Of a stretch of DNA of 53,592 nucleotides, positions 43,502-53,424 are shown in pieces. This DNA is from Acinetobacter rongchengensis (GTDB lineage: Bacteria > Pseudomonadota > Gammaproteobacteria > Pseudomonadales > Moraxellaceae). The stretch lies in the NCBI RefSeq assembly GCF_003611475.1, contig NZ_RAXT01000020.1, positions 1 to 53,592 of the forward strand, written 5' to 3'. Below the pieces are notes generated by a model. The model had not been told where the DNA came from, did no database searches, and saw nothing but the letters and a program-made list of their open reading frames with translations. The stretch's first letter is position 1. Each line of letters opens with the position of its first letter. A program made the translations under genes and the position numbers.

Positions 43502-46168
43502 ATGATCAACACCTCTCCTCTGTTGGAATATGTAAACGATAATCACGATATTCAAGGCATTACTCAATGGCGTAGTATTGTCGAACAACAGTTAAATGAG
43601 GCTTTCGATCATGGTTCTCCAATTCGAGATATTATTCGCACACGATCAAACTTGATCGATCAAGCTTTAACTTTTCTTTGGAATCATGCGGAACTTGATC
43701 AGGAGGATTTTGGTCTTTTTGCCGTGGGTGGTTACGGACGACAAGAAATGTTGCCGTATTCTGACGTCGATATCATGGTACTTTCCAAAGATGAGTTGAC
43801 CGAATCACAAGAAAAAAAGGTCACCTCGTTTATTTCATCACTTTGGGATGTGGGGAATTTCAAACCGGGGATCAGTGTTCGTTCAATTCCTTCGTGTTTT
43901 GAACAAGCCACCAATGATTTAACCGTTGCAACCACACTCATTGAAGCTCGATTAATTACAGGCGATCCACATCTTATTAAATGGCCGAGACGAATTGTTT
44001 CGCAAACTTGGACAGATCGAACTTTCTTTGATGCCAAAATGGACGAGCAGGCTCGTCGTTATGCTCAACATAACAATACAGAAAGCAATCTAGAACCAGA
44101 CATTAAAAATGCCCCTGGTGGTATCCGCGATATTAACCAAATTGGTTGGATTGCCAAACGACATTTCCGTGTTAATCGTATTTATGACCTCGTTCACTTA
44201 GGTTTTATTTCAGAATTTGAACTGAGTGTTTTAGAAGATGCTGAAAATTTCCTTTGGGAAATTCGTCATCACTTACATCGTTTAACAAAACGTGATGAAA
44301 ATCGTTTATTGTTTGATTATCAACGTGATATCGCTGCAAAATTTGGTTATAACCGTGAAGATGATCATCATCCAAACTATCCAATTGAACAGTTCATGAA
44401 ACGTTACTATCGAACTGCACAACAAGTCAGTACACTCAATGAAATGCTCTTAGCATACTTTAATGAGTCTGTCATTACGCCACGTTTACCGAACTATGAA
44501 CGTAAAATCGAAAGTATTAATGAACATTTTAAATTGGTTGATGGCAAACTCGCCGTTCAGCATCATAAAATTTTCTCTGAAAATCCAAGTGCAATTTTAG
44601 AAATTTTCTACTTATTGGCGAACCGTCCCGAAATTGAAGGCATTCGTGCGCGTACCTTAAGATTATTGACCTTAGCTGCAAAACGAATCGATCAATCTTA
44701 TCGGGCGAATCCAGCCAATCAAGCTTTATTCATGGCGATTATTCGTTCACCGCATCGTTTATATGAAACCATGGTTGCAATGAAACGTTATGGCGTATTG
44801 GGCAATTATATTCCTGCTTTTGGTCAGATTTTAGGCCTCATGCAATATGATTTATTTCATATCTATACGGTTGATGCACATACCTTATTACTGATTCGGA
44901 ATTTAAATCGTTTTAAAGAACCTGAATTTGCTAAAGATTACCCTGTCGTAAGTTCAGTTTTCCAACGTTTAGTGCGTCGTGACATCGTATTTTTAGCTGC
45001 ATTATTCCACGATATTGCAAAAGGTCGTGGCGGAGACCACAGTGAGCTAGGCGCAGAAGATGCGATAGAATTCTGTCAAGCACATGGTTTTACTGAACGT
45101 GAATGTAACTTAGTTGCATGGTTGATTCAAAACCACTTATTAATGTCGATGACGGCGCAGAAAAAAGATATTTCTGACCCAGATGTGGTTAAGGCATTTG
45201 CTGAAAAATTAGGTGATATGGAGCATTTAGATTATCTCTACACCTTAACTGTAGCCGATATTAATGCAACCAATCCAAAACTTTGGAATACATGGCGCTC
45301 TTCTTTGATGCGTCAATTGTATACACACGCACGTGATGTGATTCGTTCAGGTCTAGAACGTCCTGTCGATTATCAAATGTTAATCGAAGATACCAAATTT
45401 TCTGCAAGTGAAGTATTGGTCAATGAATTTCCACTCGAACAAGTTGAAAAAGTTTGGCAAGAACTCGGGGATGAGTACTTCCTCAAAGAGTCAGCGGATG
45501 AAATTGCATGGCATACTCGCGCTATTTTGCAGCATGGTGATAACCCCGCACCATTAGTACTCATGCGAGCGCACCGTAAAGCAGCACAAGATGCAGTGCA
45601 AATCTTTATTTATACTCAAGATCAGCCCAACTTATTTGCAACAACTGTTGCGATTTTGGATCGTATGAATTTGGATGTACAAGATGCACGAATTATCACT
45701 GCAACCAAAGCCTTTAGTCTAGATACGTATGTGGTCTTAGACCGATTTGGTACACTACTCACCGATCCTGAACGTGAAGAGACAGTCAAAACAGCCTTGG
45801 TTAAAGCCCTCAGTGAATCTGATAAATATCCTGGGTTAATGCAACGTCGTATTCCACGCCAATTACGCCATTTTGATATTGAAAATACAGTCGATATCAC
45901 ACTCAATGAAGCCTTAGGTCAAAATATGGTGGAAATTTCAACACTAGACCAACCCGGCTTATTGGCACGTATTGGTGGGTTATTTATGATGCAAGGTTTA
46001 GACATCCATTCCGCTAGAATTGCAACACTTGGTGAAAAAGCAGAAGATATTTTCTTTGTCACCAAAAAAGATGGTACGCCATTAACAGATTCTGAATCTG
46101 AAGTTTTTGTTGCACAACTGAAAGCTGCTTTGGATGAAGCATCAAACCAAGTGTCTAGCCAAAGTTAA
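43502..46168 (+). CDS. glnD: bifunctional uridylyltransferase/uridylyl-removing enzyme GlnD
   Basis: GlnD senses glutamine and adds or removes UMP on PII proteins, thus setting nitrogen control. Domains appear in order: nucleotidyltransferase ([22 protein letters not shown]), the linker [20 protein letters not shown], the HD hydrolase ([21 protein letters not shown]) and two ACT domains near the C-terminus ([50 protein letters not shown]). The frame opens at 43424, but the ATG at 43502 starts with [10 protein letters not shown], as in other Acinetobacter GlnD proteins, giving 888 residues. dapC follows. Confidence 0.96.
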   Translation: MINTSPLLEYVNDNHDIQGITQWRSIVEQQLNEAFDHGSPIRDIIRTRSNLIDQALTFLWNHAELDQEDFGLFAVGGYGRQEMLPYSDVDIMVLSKDELTESQEKKVTSFISSLWDVGNFKPGISVRSIPSCFEQATNDLTVATTLIEARLITGDPHLIKWPRRIVSQTWTDRTFFDAKMDEQARRYAQHNNTESNLEPDIKNAPGGIRDINQIGWIAKRHFRVNRIYDLVHLGFISEFELSVLEDAENFLWEIRHHLHRLTKRDENRLLFDYQRDIAAKFGYNREDDHHPNYPIEQFMKRYYRTAQQVSTLNEMLLAYFNESVITPRLPNYERKIESINEHFKLVDGKLAVQHHKIFSENPSAILEIFYLLANRPEIEGIRARTLRLLTLAAKRIDQSYRANPANQALFMAIIRSPHRLYETMVAMKRYGVLGNYIPAFGQILGLMQYDLFHIYTVDAHTLLLIRNLNRFKEPEFAKDYPVVSSVFQRLVRRDIVFLAALFHDIAKGRGGDHSELGAEDAIEFCQAHGFTERECNLVAWLIQNHLLMSMTAQKKDISDPDVVKAFAEKLGDMEHLDYLYTLTVADINATNPKLWNTWRSSLMRQLYTHARDVIRSGLERPVDYQMLIEDTKFSASEVLVNEFPLEQVEKVWQELGDEYFLKESADEIAWHTRAILQHGDNPAPLVLMRAHRKAAQDAVQIFIYTQDQPNLFATTVAILDRMNLDVQDARIITATKAFSLDTYVVLDRFGTLLTDPEREETVKTALVKALSESDKYPGLMQRRIPRQLRHFDIENTVDITLNEALGQNMVEISTLDQPGLLARIGGLFMMQGLDIHSARIATLGEKAEDIFFVTKKDGTPLTDSESEVFVAQLKAALDEASNQVSSQS

Positions 46169-46182
46169 GTTCCATCTTTGGC
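46158..46182 (+). terminator. weak stem-loop at the glnD stop codon
   Basis: GCCAAAG/CTTTGGC brackets the glnD stop codon and is followed by a T-rich stretch. It may attenuate rather than fully stop transcription into dapC, which starts 66 bases after the stop. Confidence 0.45.
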
Positions 46183-46233
46183 TTTAATTCTTTTCTTAAA
46201 TATTTTTATTTTAAATATCATGGTAGTTGTTTC

Positions 46234-47403
46234 ATGAACTCGAGTTTGTCTTTATTACATCCTTACCCTTTTGAAAAGTTAACTCAACTTTTTAAGGATG
46301 TACAACCCGCAGATTTACCACTCATTCCATTATCGATTGGTGAACCAAAACACCCTGCACCTGAGTTTGTCAAACAAGCGATTATTGATAATTTTCAACA
46401 TCTTTCCACTTACCCAAACAGTAAAGGCTTACCTGAACTTAGGCTCAGTATCGCCCATTGGTTAACCCGCCGTTTTAAACTCAATACTATAAGTGCAGAT
46501 GATCATATTCTTCCTGTTACAGGTACGCGTGAAGGGATTTTTTCTTTTGTACAAGCATTGATTAATCGTGATGATGCACCTTATGTGGTCATGCCAAATC
46601 CTTTTTATCAAATTTATGAAGGTGCAACGCTTTTAGCAGGTGCTCAACCTTATTTTATTAATTGCACCGAAGAAAATGGTTATTTAGGTGATTTTGACTC
46701 AGTTCCTGCTGAGGTTTGGGAAAAAACAGCATTATTATTTGTTTGTACACCGGGTAATCCTACAGGTGCAGTACTTTCAAAAGAACAATTAAAAAAGTTA
46801 ATTGCTCTTTCTGACCAATATAATTTTGTGATTGCCTCTGATGAATGCTATTCAGAATTATGGTTTGATGAAGCCCCTATAGGCTTACTCGAAGTCTGTG
46901 CTGAGTTAGGACGTGATGATTATAAAAACTGTATCGTTTTTCATTCGCTTTCAAAACGCTCTAATCTACCCGGCATGCGCTCTGGTTTTGTTGCAGGTGA
47001 TGCTGCTTTGCTTCAACCTTATTTAAAATTCCGCACTTATCATGGTGCGGCAATGCCAGTTCAACATCAATTGGCTTCAATTGCAGCATGGGATGATGAA
47101 ACACATGTTGAAGAAAATCGTAAGCTGTATCGTGCCAAATTTGATTTATTTCAAAATGAGTTAGGTGGTTTATTGCCTTTACAAAAGCCTGATGCAGGTT
47201 TTTATTATTGGTTAAAAGTAGATCACGATGAAAACTTTGCCAAGATGTTGTTAGAGAAAGCCAATATTAAGGTTTTACCGGGACGCTATTTATCACGAGA
47301 TACTGAACAAGGTAATCCGGGTGAAGGTCATGTGCGTATGGCGCTGGTTGCAGATATTGCGCAATGCGAAGAAGTCGTTAAACGCTTAAAAGCGATTTTA
47401 TAA
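46234..47403 (+). CDS. dapC: succinyldiaminopimelate transaminase DapC
   Basis: This is a class I/II PLP aminotransferase of 389 residues that makes N-succinyl-LL-diaminopimelate for lysine and peptidoglycan synthesis. It begins LHPYPFEKLTQLFKDVQPADLPLIPLSIGEPKHP, has NPFYQIYEGATLLAG, the GNPTG block, ASDECYSELWFDE, the PLP lysine in FHSLSKRSNLPGMRSGFVAGD, and the carboxylate-binding Arg in GHVRMALV. The pairing with glnD is common in related bacteria and supports DapC over general aspartate aminotransferases. A terminator closes the unit. Confidence 0.92.
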   Translation: MNSSLSLLHPYPFEKLTQLFKDVQPADLPLIPLSIGEPKHPAPEFVKQAIIDNFQHLSTYPNSKGLPELRLSIAHWLTRRFKLNTISADDHILPVTGTREGIFSFVQALINRDDAPYVVMPNPFYQIYEGATLLAGAQPYFINCTEENGYLGDFDSVPAEVWEKTALLFVCTPGNPTGAVLSKEQLKKLIALSDQYNFVIASDECYSELWFDEAPIGLLEVCAELGRDDYKNCIVFHSLSKRSNLPGMRSGFVAGDAALLQPYLKFRTYHGAAMPVQHQLASIAAWDDETHVEENRKLYRAKFDLFQNELGGLLPLQKPDAGFYYWLKVDHDENFAKMLLEKANIKVLPGRYLSRDTEQGNPGEGHVRMALVADIAQCEEVVKRLKAIL

Positions 47404-47452
47404 TTTTTATTTTGATTGTGTAATCCTGAAATAGGTTGACACTCATTTTCAA

Positions 47453-47485
47453 CAAAACGCTCGATGCACCTCATCGGGCGTTTTG
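47453..47485 (+). terminator. terminator of dapC
   Basis: CAAAACGCTCGATG pairs with CATCGGGCGTTTTG (14 bp with one G-T pair) and is followed by a short T-rich stretch, 50 bases after the dapC stop. Confidence 0.82.
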
Positions 47486-47665
47486 TATTTGAATCACTTG
47501 TTTATCACCGAGCAGTAATGTATATACCAACTGAACGCCCCCATAATAATAAAATGAATATGTACTCACATACTTTTAATCAGACAGATTGAACTACTTT
47601 CACCTGCATCTCGTTGTTTATTTGTTAGACTATGAAATAACTTACTATTATTTTTAAAGCTGAAT

Positions 47666-48037
47666 CTAATCCTCATCATTTACACTGTAGATCAATGTCG
47701 CGGCTAAAACGGTTTCCAACGCACAAAATAATAGTGGCACTTGTGTTTGCGGCTTTTCAATTAAGAAAGAAATCACTCGCCCCGATGCCATACCGACTAA
47801 ACTCGCTGCGATTGTCAGTTTTATACCTTTTTCGATTGGTGGGTAATGATGACTAGCCACCAATAGACCTGCAACTGTAACACCAAAACCACCATAAACT
47901 GCTCGGACTTCATTCCGCATATCCACATCAATATATTTTAGTCCAAAAGTGTTTACAATCATTGTAGGCTTAACTAAAGCCACAACACCCATACCTGCAA
48001 AGAAACTGACATTTAACAAACGAAGAAGTTTTTTCAT
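47666..48037 (-). CDS. DUF4345-type small membrane protein
   Basis: This 123-residue integral membrane protein has four predicted helices and the pattern of DUF4345: LNVSFFAGMGVVALVKPTMIVNTFGL, then NEVRAVYGGFGVTVAGLLVA, followed by two further helices (TIAASLVGMASGRVISFLI and VPLLFCALETVLAATLIYSV). The NEVRAVYGG segment with its charged residues inside a hydrophobic region is the family mark. No biochemical function is known to me. It is a single gene, divergent from the RND adaptor gene. Confidence 0.8.
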   Translation of the reverse strand: MKKLLRLLNVSFFAGMGVVALVKPTMIVNTFGLKYIDVDMRNEVRAVYGGFGVTVAGLLVASHHYPPIEKGIKLTIAASLVGMASGRVISFLIEKPQTQVPLLFCALETVLAATLIYSVNDED

Positions 48038-48262
48038 AGAGAGAATATTTTTTATTAAATTAGAGTAATTACTCTAATTTAATATTTGAATAATTTTTTG
48101 TCAATTCTTTTAAAGGCATATCTGTACCAAAGCAACACAATCGATATTTTCTTATTCGATAAAATCCCCATTTGTATAATTTCTTTATTATCAATTACAC
48201 TTTCACCATTCGTTTAAATCTTCGTCTATACTTAGTCATCAATTTAAATTGACTATGGAAAG

Positions 48263-49471
48263 ATGGCTTCTCAAACTCCCAAGAAAATAAAGAAAAAAGT
48301 TTGGTTCATTTTGGCAATCGTGATTGTACTTTTGCTTGTTGGATTACTTCTGTGGAAAACAGGTGCTTCAAACAAAACAGCTGCGTCAGAAAATTCAAAC
48401 AATACAACAACAGAACAAAAAGCTGCTTTGACAGTGACCGTGATACAACCAGAACAACAAAACTGGAAGCAGAATTTTACAGCCAATGGCAATATTGCTG
48501 CATGGCAAGAAGTGGTCATTGGCAGTGAACTTTCTGGACAGCGAATTAGCAAAGTCTATGTTAATGTTGGGGATCAGGTTAAACGTGGTCAAATTTTGGC
48601 TGAAATTAACAGTGAAAGTATTCGCGCAGATTTAGCTACAGCTAAAGCCAATTATGCAGAAGCTCAAGCCGTACTTGCAGATGCGAGTGCTAACAATAAA
48701 CGCTTTCAACAACTGAAAAATACTGGTGCAATTTCTGCCAAAGAACTTACACAATATCAAACCTCACAAAATACGGCTCATGCGCGCCTAGATGCTGCGA
48801 AAGCACAAATTGATAGTAATCAACTGCGCCTTTCTCAGACCCAAGTTATTGCCCCTGATCATGGTGTGATTTCTGCTCGTACTGCGACCGTCGGATCATT
48901 GGCGCAAACAGGGCAAGAAATGTTCCGCTTGATTCGGGATGATCGTTTGGAATGGCGAGCAGAAGTCACTTCAACAGATTTATATAAACTCAAACAAGGA
49001 ATGAAAGCTCAAATCATTTCTCCAGATCCATCACAGCCAGCCGTTACAGGTACTGTGCGTATGATTGCCCCTGTGATTGATCCGCAAACACGTTATGGGT
49101 TGGTTTATGTTGATCTTCCAACGACAGATGCAGTACGTATGGGAATGTTTGTCAAAGGTACTTTTGATTTGGGTGAAAAGCCTGCTTGGACACTCCCACA
49201 AACGGCGTTATTGTTACGTGATGGTTTTTCTTATATTTTTATTGTCAATAAAGATAATCGTGTTACACAACAGAAAGTAACCGTTGGACGACGCTTAAAT
49301 GACCGTATCGAAATACTAGATTTGCCAAGTAACAGTACAAACAATAATACCAATATTAAAGTTGTTGCATCTGGCGTCGGCTTCCTAACAGATGGTGATC
49401 TCATCAGCATTGGTCACAATATTCCAGATACACCACTCAGCAAGCAACTTGTAAATACTCAGGAGAAATAA
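48263..49471 (+). CDS. RND efflux periplasmic adaptor subunit
   Basis: This membrane-fusion protein (402 residues) links an inner-membrane RND pump to an outer-membrane channel. An N-terminal helix (VWFILAIVIVLLLVGLLLWK) anchors it; there is no lipobox. The lipoyl half-motifs IGSELSGQRISKVYVNVGDQVKRGQILAEIN and VIAPDHGVISARTATVGSLAQTGQEMFRLI flank an alpha-hairpin (ATAKANYAEAQAVLADASANNK and on), then a beta-barrel (ISPDPSQPAVTGTVRMIAPVID). The pump gene starts one base after its stop. The ribosome-binding site is poorly spaced. Confidence 0.92.
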   Translation: MASQTPKKIKKKVWFILAIVIVLLLVGLLLWKTGASNKTAASENSNNTTTEQKAALTVTVIQPEQQNWKQNFTANGNIAAWQEVVIGSELSGQRISKVYVNVGDQVKRGQILAEINSESIRADLATAKANYAEAQAVLADASANNKRFQQLKNTGAISAKELTQYQTSQNTAHARLDAAKAQIDSNQLRLSQTQVIAPDHGVISARTATVGSLAQTGQEMFRLIRDDRLEWRAEVTSTDLYKLKQGMKAQIISPDPSQPAVTGTVRMIAPVIDPQTRYGLVYVDLPTTDAVRMGMFVKGTFDLGEKPAWTLPQTALLLRDGFSYIFIVNKDNRVTQQKVTVGRRLNDRIEILDLPSNSTNNNTNIKVVASGVGFLTDGDLISIGHNIPDTPLSKQLVNTQEK

Positions 49472-49472
49472 G

Positions 49473-52400
49473 ATGAATTTCTCCGCTTGGTCAATCCGAA
49501 ATCCAATTCCGGGTATTCTGCTTTTCATCATGTTGGGACTTGCTGGTTTACTCTGTTTCCATTGGATGAAAATACAGCAATTTCCAGATATTGAATTGCC
49601 AATGGTGACTGTAACTGCAGCTTTACCGGGTGCTGCACCACCGCAACTGGAAACTGAAGTTGCCCGTAAAATTGAAAACTCAATTGCGACTTTACAAGGT
49701 CTAAGAAATCAATACACCAATATTCAAGATGGTGTGGTGACCATTACTGCTGAATTCCAGCTGGAAAAACCATTACAAGAAGCTGTTGATGATGTGCGCA
49801 ATGCAGTATCACAAGTTCGCTCAGACCTACCTGCTGACTTACGTGATCCAATTGTCAGCAAGATCAACCTTTCGGGTTCACCTATTTTAACCTATACCAT
49901 CCAATCCCCTCGTATGGATGAAGAAGCGCTGTCTTGGTTTGTAGATTACGACATTTCACGTGCCATGCTACAAGTTAAAGGTGTGGGTGCTGTAGCAAGG
50001 GTTGGTGGCGTAACGCGTCAAGTTGAAGTCGAATTAGATCCTGAGAAATTATTGGCTTTAAATGCAACAGCTACCGATATTTCTCGCCAATTACGTTTAG
50101 TTCAACAAGATGCGTCTGGCGGTCAAACAAAAATTGGGGGAAGTGAACAATCGATTCGCACTATCGCAACGGTAAAAACAGCTACAGAAATTGGTGCAAT
50201 GGATATTGCACTCAGTGATGGGCGACATATTCGTCTAGATCAAGTTGCAACTATTCGTGATGGTATTGCAGAACGTCGTTCCGCAGCATTACTCAATGGA
50301 CAGTCGGTTATTGGCTTTGAAATTACACGGAGTAAAGGTGCAAGTGAAGTTGATGTTGAAAAAGGTGTAACTGCTGCTTTAGAAAAGCTCAAAGCCAGCC
50401 ACCCTGATATTAAAATTAATGAAGCCTTTAATTTTGTAAATCCTGTGGTTGAAAATTATAAAGGTTCAATGTCTTTATTGTATGAAGGTGCAATTTTAGC
50501 CATTTTGGTGGTGTGGTTATTTTTACGTGACTGGCGAGCAACACTTATCGCAGCAACAGCACTTCCGTTGTCCATATTACCTGCTTTGATTGGCATGTAT
50601 TACTTAGGTTTTACACTCAATACAGTGACTTTACTGGCATTGTCGTTGGTTGTCGGTATCTTAGTCGATGATGCTATCGTTGAAATTGAAAATATCATAC
50701 GGCACTTACGCATGGGTAAAACCCCCTATGCTGCTGCCATGGAAGCTGCCGATGAAATTGGTCTAGCCGTAATTGCAACAACCTTTACATTGATTGCTGT
50801 ATTTTTACCAACTGCATTTATGAGTGGTATTGCTGGTAAATTCTTTGTGCAATTTGGTTGGACTGCTGCTTTGGCAATTTTTGCTTCGCTGTTGGTCGCA
50901 CGATTACTCACACCAATGATGTCGGCTTATATTCTCAAACCATGGATTAAAAAAGAGCAACTTTCTGAAAACGATCAGATTTCTACTGAGCAAAGTACAG
51001 ACCTCACACACGATGCGGGTGCAATAAGATTAGCACATGACCGTGCGCATGATGGTCGGGTGATGAGTACTTATATGCGAATGGTCACGTGGTGTTTAAA
51101 CCATCGCTGGATCACCATTTTAAGTGCAATCGCATTTTTTATTGGCTCTGTGATGTTGATTCCATTACTACCAACAGGTTTTGTTCCACCACCCGATACT
51201 GGACAAACTCAAGTCAGAGTTGAACTCACCCCCGGCTCACAGTTTGCAGATACTTTAAAAGCGGCAGAATATGCACGAATTTTAATTAAAGATCACCCTG
51301 AAATAAAAAGTGTCTACACCACGATTGGTGGAGGTTCTGCAGGTACAGATCCATTTGCAGGCGGTGCTTCTAGCGAACCTAGAAAAGCCACTTTGACGAT
51401 TCAAACCACAGATCGTTCAGACCGCGCACTCAGTTTGCAAGAAATTGAGAATGAAATAAGACAGCGCTTAGCACCTCTTCCGGGCGCTAGAATCCAAGTC
51501 GGAATTGCGGGCAATAATAGCCAATACCAAATTGCACTTTCAGGTGATGACCCTGATGCATTGATTACGACTGCTCGACAACTTGAACGTGAAATTCGCA
51601 CAATTCCAAATATTGGCAGTATCACTTCAAGTGCGGCATTGATCCGCCCTGAACTGGTCATTCGTCCAGACTTCGCCAAAGCAGCAGATTTAGGCGTCAC
51701 CACTTATGATATCGCTGAAACATTACGTATCGCCACAGCTGGTGATTTTGATCAGAACTTAGCAAAGCTAAACTTATCTCAACGCCAAATTCCTGTCGTG
51801 ATTAAACTGCCCTTGTCTGCACGTCAGGACCAAGATTTAATTAAACGTTTAATGGTGAAAGGTAGTCACGGCCCTGTCATGCTTGGCACAATTGCTCAAG
51901 TCAATATTGAGAGTGGTCCCTCTCAAATTGACCGTTTTAACCGTTTACGTAATATTAATTTTAATATTGAATTAAATGATCAACCGCTTGGCGATATTGC
52001 AGCTAAAGTCGATCAATTGCCAACCATGCAAAAACTTCCACCTACAGTGAAACGAACCAACATTGGTGATGCTGAAGTCATGCAAGAACTTTTTGCAAGT
52101 TTTGGATTGGCAATGTTGACAGGTGTCCTATGTATTTACGTGGTTTTGGTTTTATTGTTTAAAGACTTCTTACAACCGATTACCATTTTGGTTGCTCTAC
52201 CTCTAGCTTTGGGCGGTGCATTTGTACTGTTACTTCTAGCAAAAAGTAGTTTTTCGATGCCAAGTTTGATTGGCTTGATTATGCTGATGGGAATTGCCAG
52301 TAAGAACTCTATTCTATTGGTGGACTACGCCATTATTGCAAGAAATGAAAAAGCTTACTCCCGTATGAATGCTCTACTGGACGCTTGTCATAAGCGTGCT

Positions 52401-52649
52401 CGCCCGATCATTATGACCACATTGGCAATGGGTGCAGGGATGTTGCCTATTGCTTTAGGTATCGGTACAGACCCAAGTTTTAGAGCACCGATGGCGATTT
52501 CTGTGATTGGTGGTTTAATTACCAGTACATTCTTGTCGTTATTGGTGATTCCTGTGGTATATACATTTATTGATGACATTAACCAAAAAATTCATCGCTT
52601 TAGAAAGTCAGAATCTAAATTGGATGTTTCAATAGATGGAAAAACTTAA
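49473..52649 (+). CDS. RND multidrug efflux pump, inner-membrane subunit
   Basis: This is a 1058-residue proton-driven RND transporter with 12 helices and two large periplasmic loops. It shows FPDIELPMVTVTAALPGAAPPQLETEVARKIE near the N-terminus, the TM4 proton-relay aspartates in LVVGILVDDAIVEIENI, an internal repeat (LPTGFVPPPDTGQTQVRVEL), and GLIMLMGIASKNSILLVDYA with RPIIMTTLAMGAGMLPIALGIG in the second half. It belongs to the MdtB/OqxB-like HAE1 branch. No outer-membrane factor is encoded in the unit, so it must borrow one. The ribosome-binding site AGGAGA is strong. Substrates cannot be inferred. Confidence 0.93.
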   Translation: MNFSAWSIRNPIPGILLFIMLGLAGLLCFHWMKIQQFPDIELPMVTVTAALPGAAPPQLETEVARKIENSIATLQGLRNQYTNIQDGVVTITAEFQLEKPLQEAVDDVRNAVSQVRSDLPADLRDPIVSKINLSGSPILTYTIQSPRMDEEALSWFVDYDISRAMLQVKGVGAVARVGGVTRQVEVELDPEKLLALNATATDISRQLRLVQQDASGGQTKIGGSEQSIRTIATVKTATEIGAMDIALSDGRHIRLDQVATIRDGIAERRSAALLNGQSVIGFEITRSKGASEVDVEKGVTAALEKLKASHPDIKINEAFNFVNPVVENYKGSMSLLYEGAILAILVVWLFLRDWRATLIAATALPLSILPALIGMYYLGFTLNTVTLLALSLVVGILVDDAIVEIENIIRHLRMGKTPYAAAMEAADEIGLAVIATTFTLIAVFLPTAFMSGIAGKFFVQFGWTAALAIFASLLVARLLTPMMSAYILKPWIKKEQLSENDQISTEQSTDLTHDAGAIRLAHDRAHDGRVMSTYMRMVTWCLNHRWITILSAIAFFIGSVMLIPLLPTGFVPPPDTGQTQVRVELTPGSQFADTLKAAEYARILIKDHPEIKSVYTTIGGGSAGTDPFAGGASSEPRKATLTIQTTDRSDRALSLQEIENEIRQRLAPLPGARIQVGIAGNNSQYQIALSGDDPDALITTARQLEREIRTIPNIGSITSSAALIRPELVIRPDFAKAADLGVTTYDIAETLRIATAGDFDQNLAKLNLSQRQIPVVIKLPLSARQDQDLIKRLMVKGSHGPVMLGTIAQVNIESGPSQIDRFNRLRNINFNIELNDQPLGDIAAKVDQLPTMQKLPPTVKRTNIGDAEVMQELFASFGLAMLTGVLCIYVVLVLLFKDFLQPITILVALPLALGGAFVLLLLAKSSFSMPSLIGLIMLMGIASKNSILLVDYAIIARNEKAYSRMNALLDACHKRARPIIMTTLAMGAGMLPIALGIGTDPSFRAPMAISVIGGLITSTFLSLLVIPVVYTFIDDINQKIHRFRKSESKLDVSIDGKT

Positions 52650-52671
52650 AAATTAGATATTATTATTTTCT

Positions 52672-52705
52672 ACAGAAAAGATGGTTATTTAACCATCTTT
52701 TCTGT
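52672..52705. terminator. bidirectional terminator between the RND and LysE genes
   Basis: A perfect 16-bp stem ACAGAAAAGATGGTTA/TAACCATCTTTTCTGT with a TT loop lies between two convergent genes, 22 bases after the pump stop. Confidence 0.85.
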
Positions 52706-52730
52706 CTTATTTAAATGCACATAACAAGTA

Positions 52731-53354
52731 TTATGATAAAACTAAAATGAATGCAAATATAAAGAAACAAAACCCAGATAAACAATATAAATATCGAATA
52801 TTCCGCTGCAACCACAGTCTATAAGATTCCAAACTTAATAATTTGACGATACCTAAATTCCAAAATAATACAACAGCGACCATCCACAAACTTACGGAAA
52901 AATTTTGGATTGCATCATATTTGGGGTAGATTAAAACCACCAAAGCACTATAAAACATAATATTTTTAGGGTTCAACAAACTCGAACTTAAACCATGAAG
53001 CAAACTTTTCCAAGGTGTAGTCTTGACAGCTAGAGTAACAGATTGATCCAAATAATCTTTGGAATGGACTTTAAACCACAAGGCATAAAAACACTGGCAT
53101 GCTAAATAGACTAAATATATTGCCCCAACATATTGAATATAGAACAAAACATTCATATCTATTTTACCCAATACAAATAAGCTTAAATAGATACTGAATA
53201 ATATGGTGGCATTACCACATGCAATACCGATACAAACCAGCTTTGCAGCATTTACTCCTTTTTGCATTAACGTTTTCAGAATAAGGAAAAAATCAACACC
53301 AGGTGTAAGTAATGCTACAAAATGGGTTATTGCAATTGTTAAAAATAATGTCAT
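52731..53354 (-). CDS. LysE/RhtB-family amino acid exporter
   Basis: This 207-residue membrane protein with about six helices belongs to the LysE/RhtB translocators, which export amino acids or homoserine lactones. It begins THFVALLTPGVDFFLILKTLMQKG, the family's TPGP-like motif here being TPGVD, and has LLHGLSSSLLNPKNIMFYSALV later, the typical NPK block. An ATG at 53360 has the ribosome-binding site GAGGGA directly abutting it; the ATG at 53354 is 6 bases away and is preferred. A decayed AraC-type gene lies upstream in the same direction. Confidence 0.88.
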   Translation of the reverse strand: MTLFLTIAITHFVALLTPGVDFFLILKTLMQKGVNAAKLVCIGIACGNATILFSIYLSLFVLGKIDMNVLFYIQYVGAIYLVYLACQCFYALWFKVHSKDYLDQSVTLAVKTTPWKSLLHGLSSSLLNPKNIMFYSALVVLIYPKYDAIQNFSVSLWMVAVVLFWNLGIVKLLSLESYRLWLQRNIRYLYCLSGFCFFIFAFILVLS

Positions 53355-53424
53355 AAACATTCCCTCTACATTGGGAATAATTTAGATAATCTTTGTTTTG
53401 AATTATTGTATAAAATTGCGTGAA

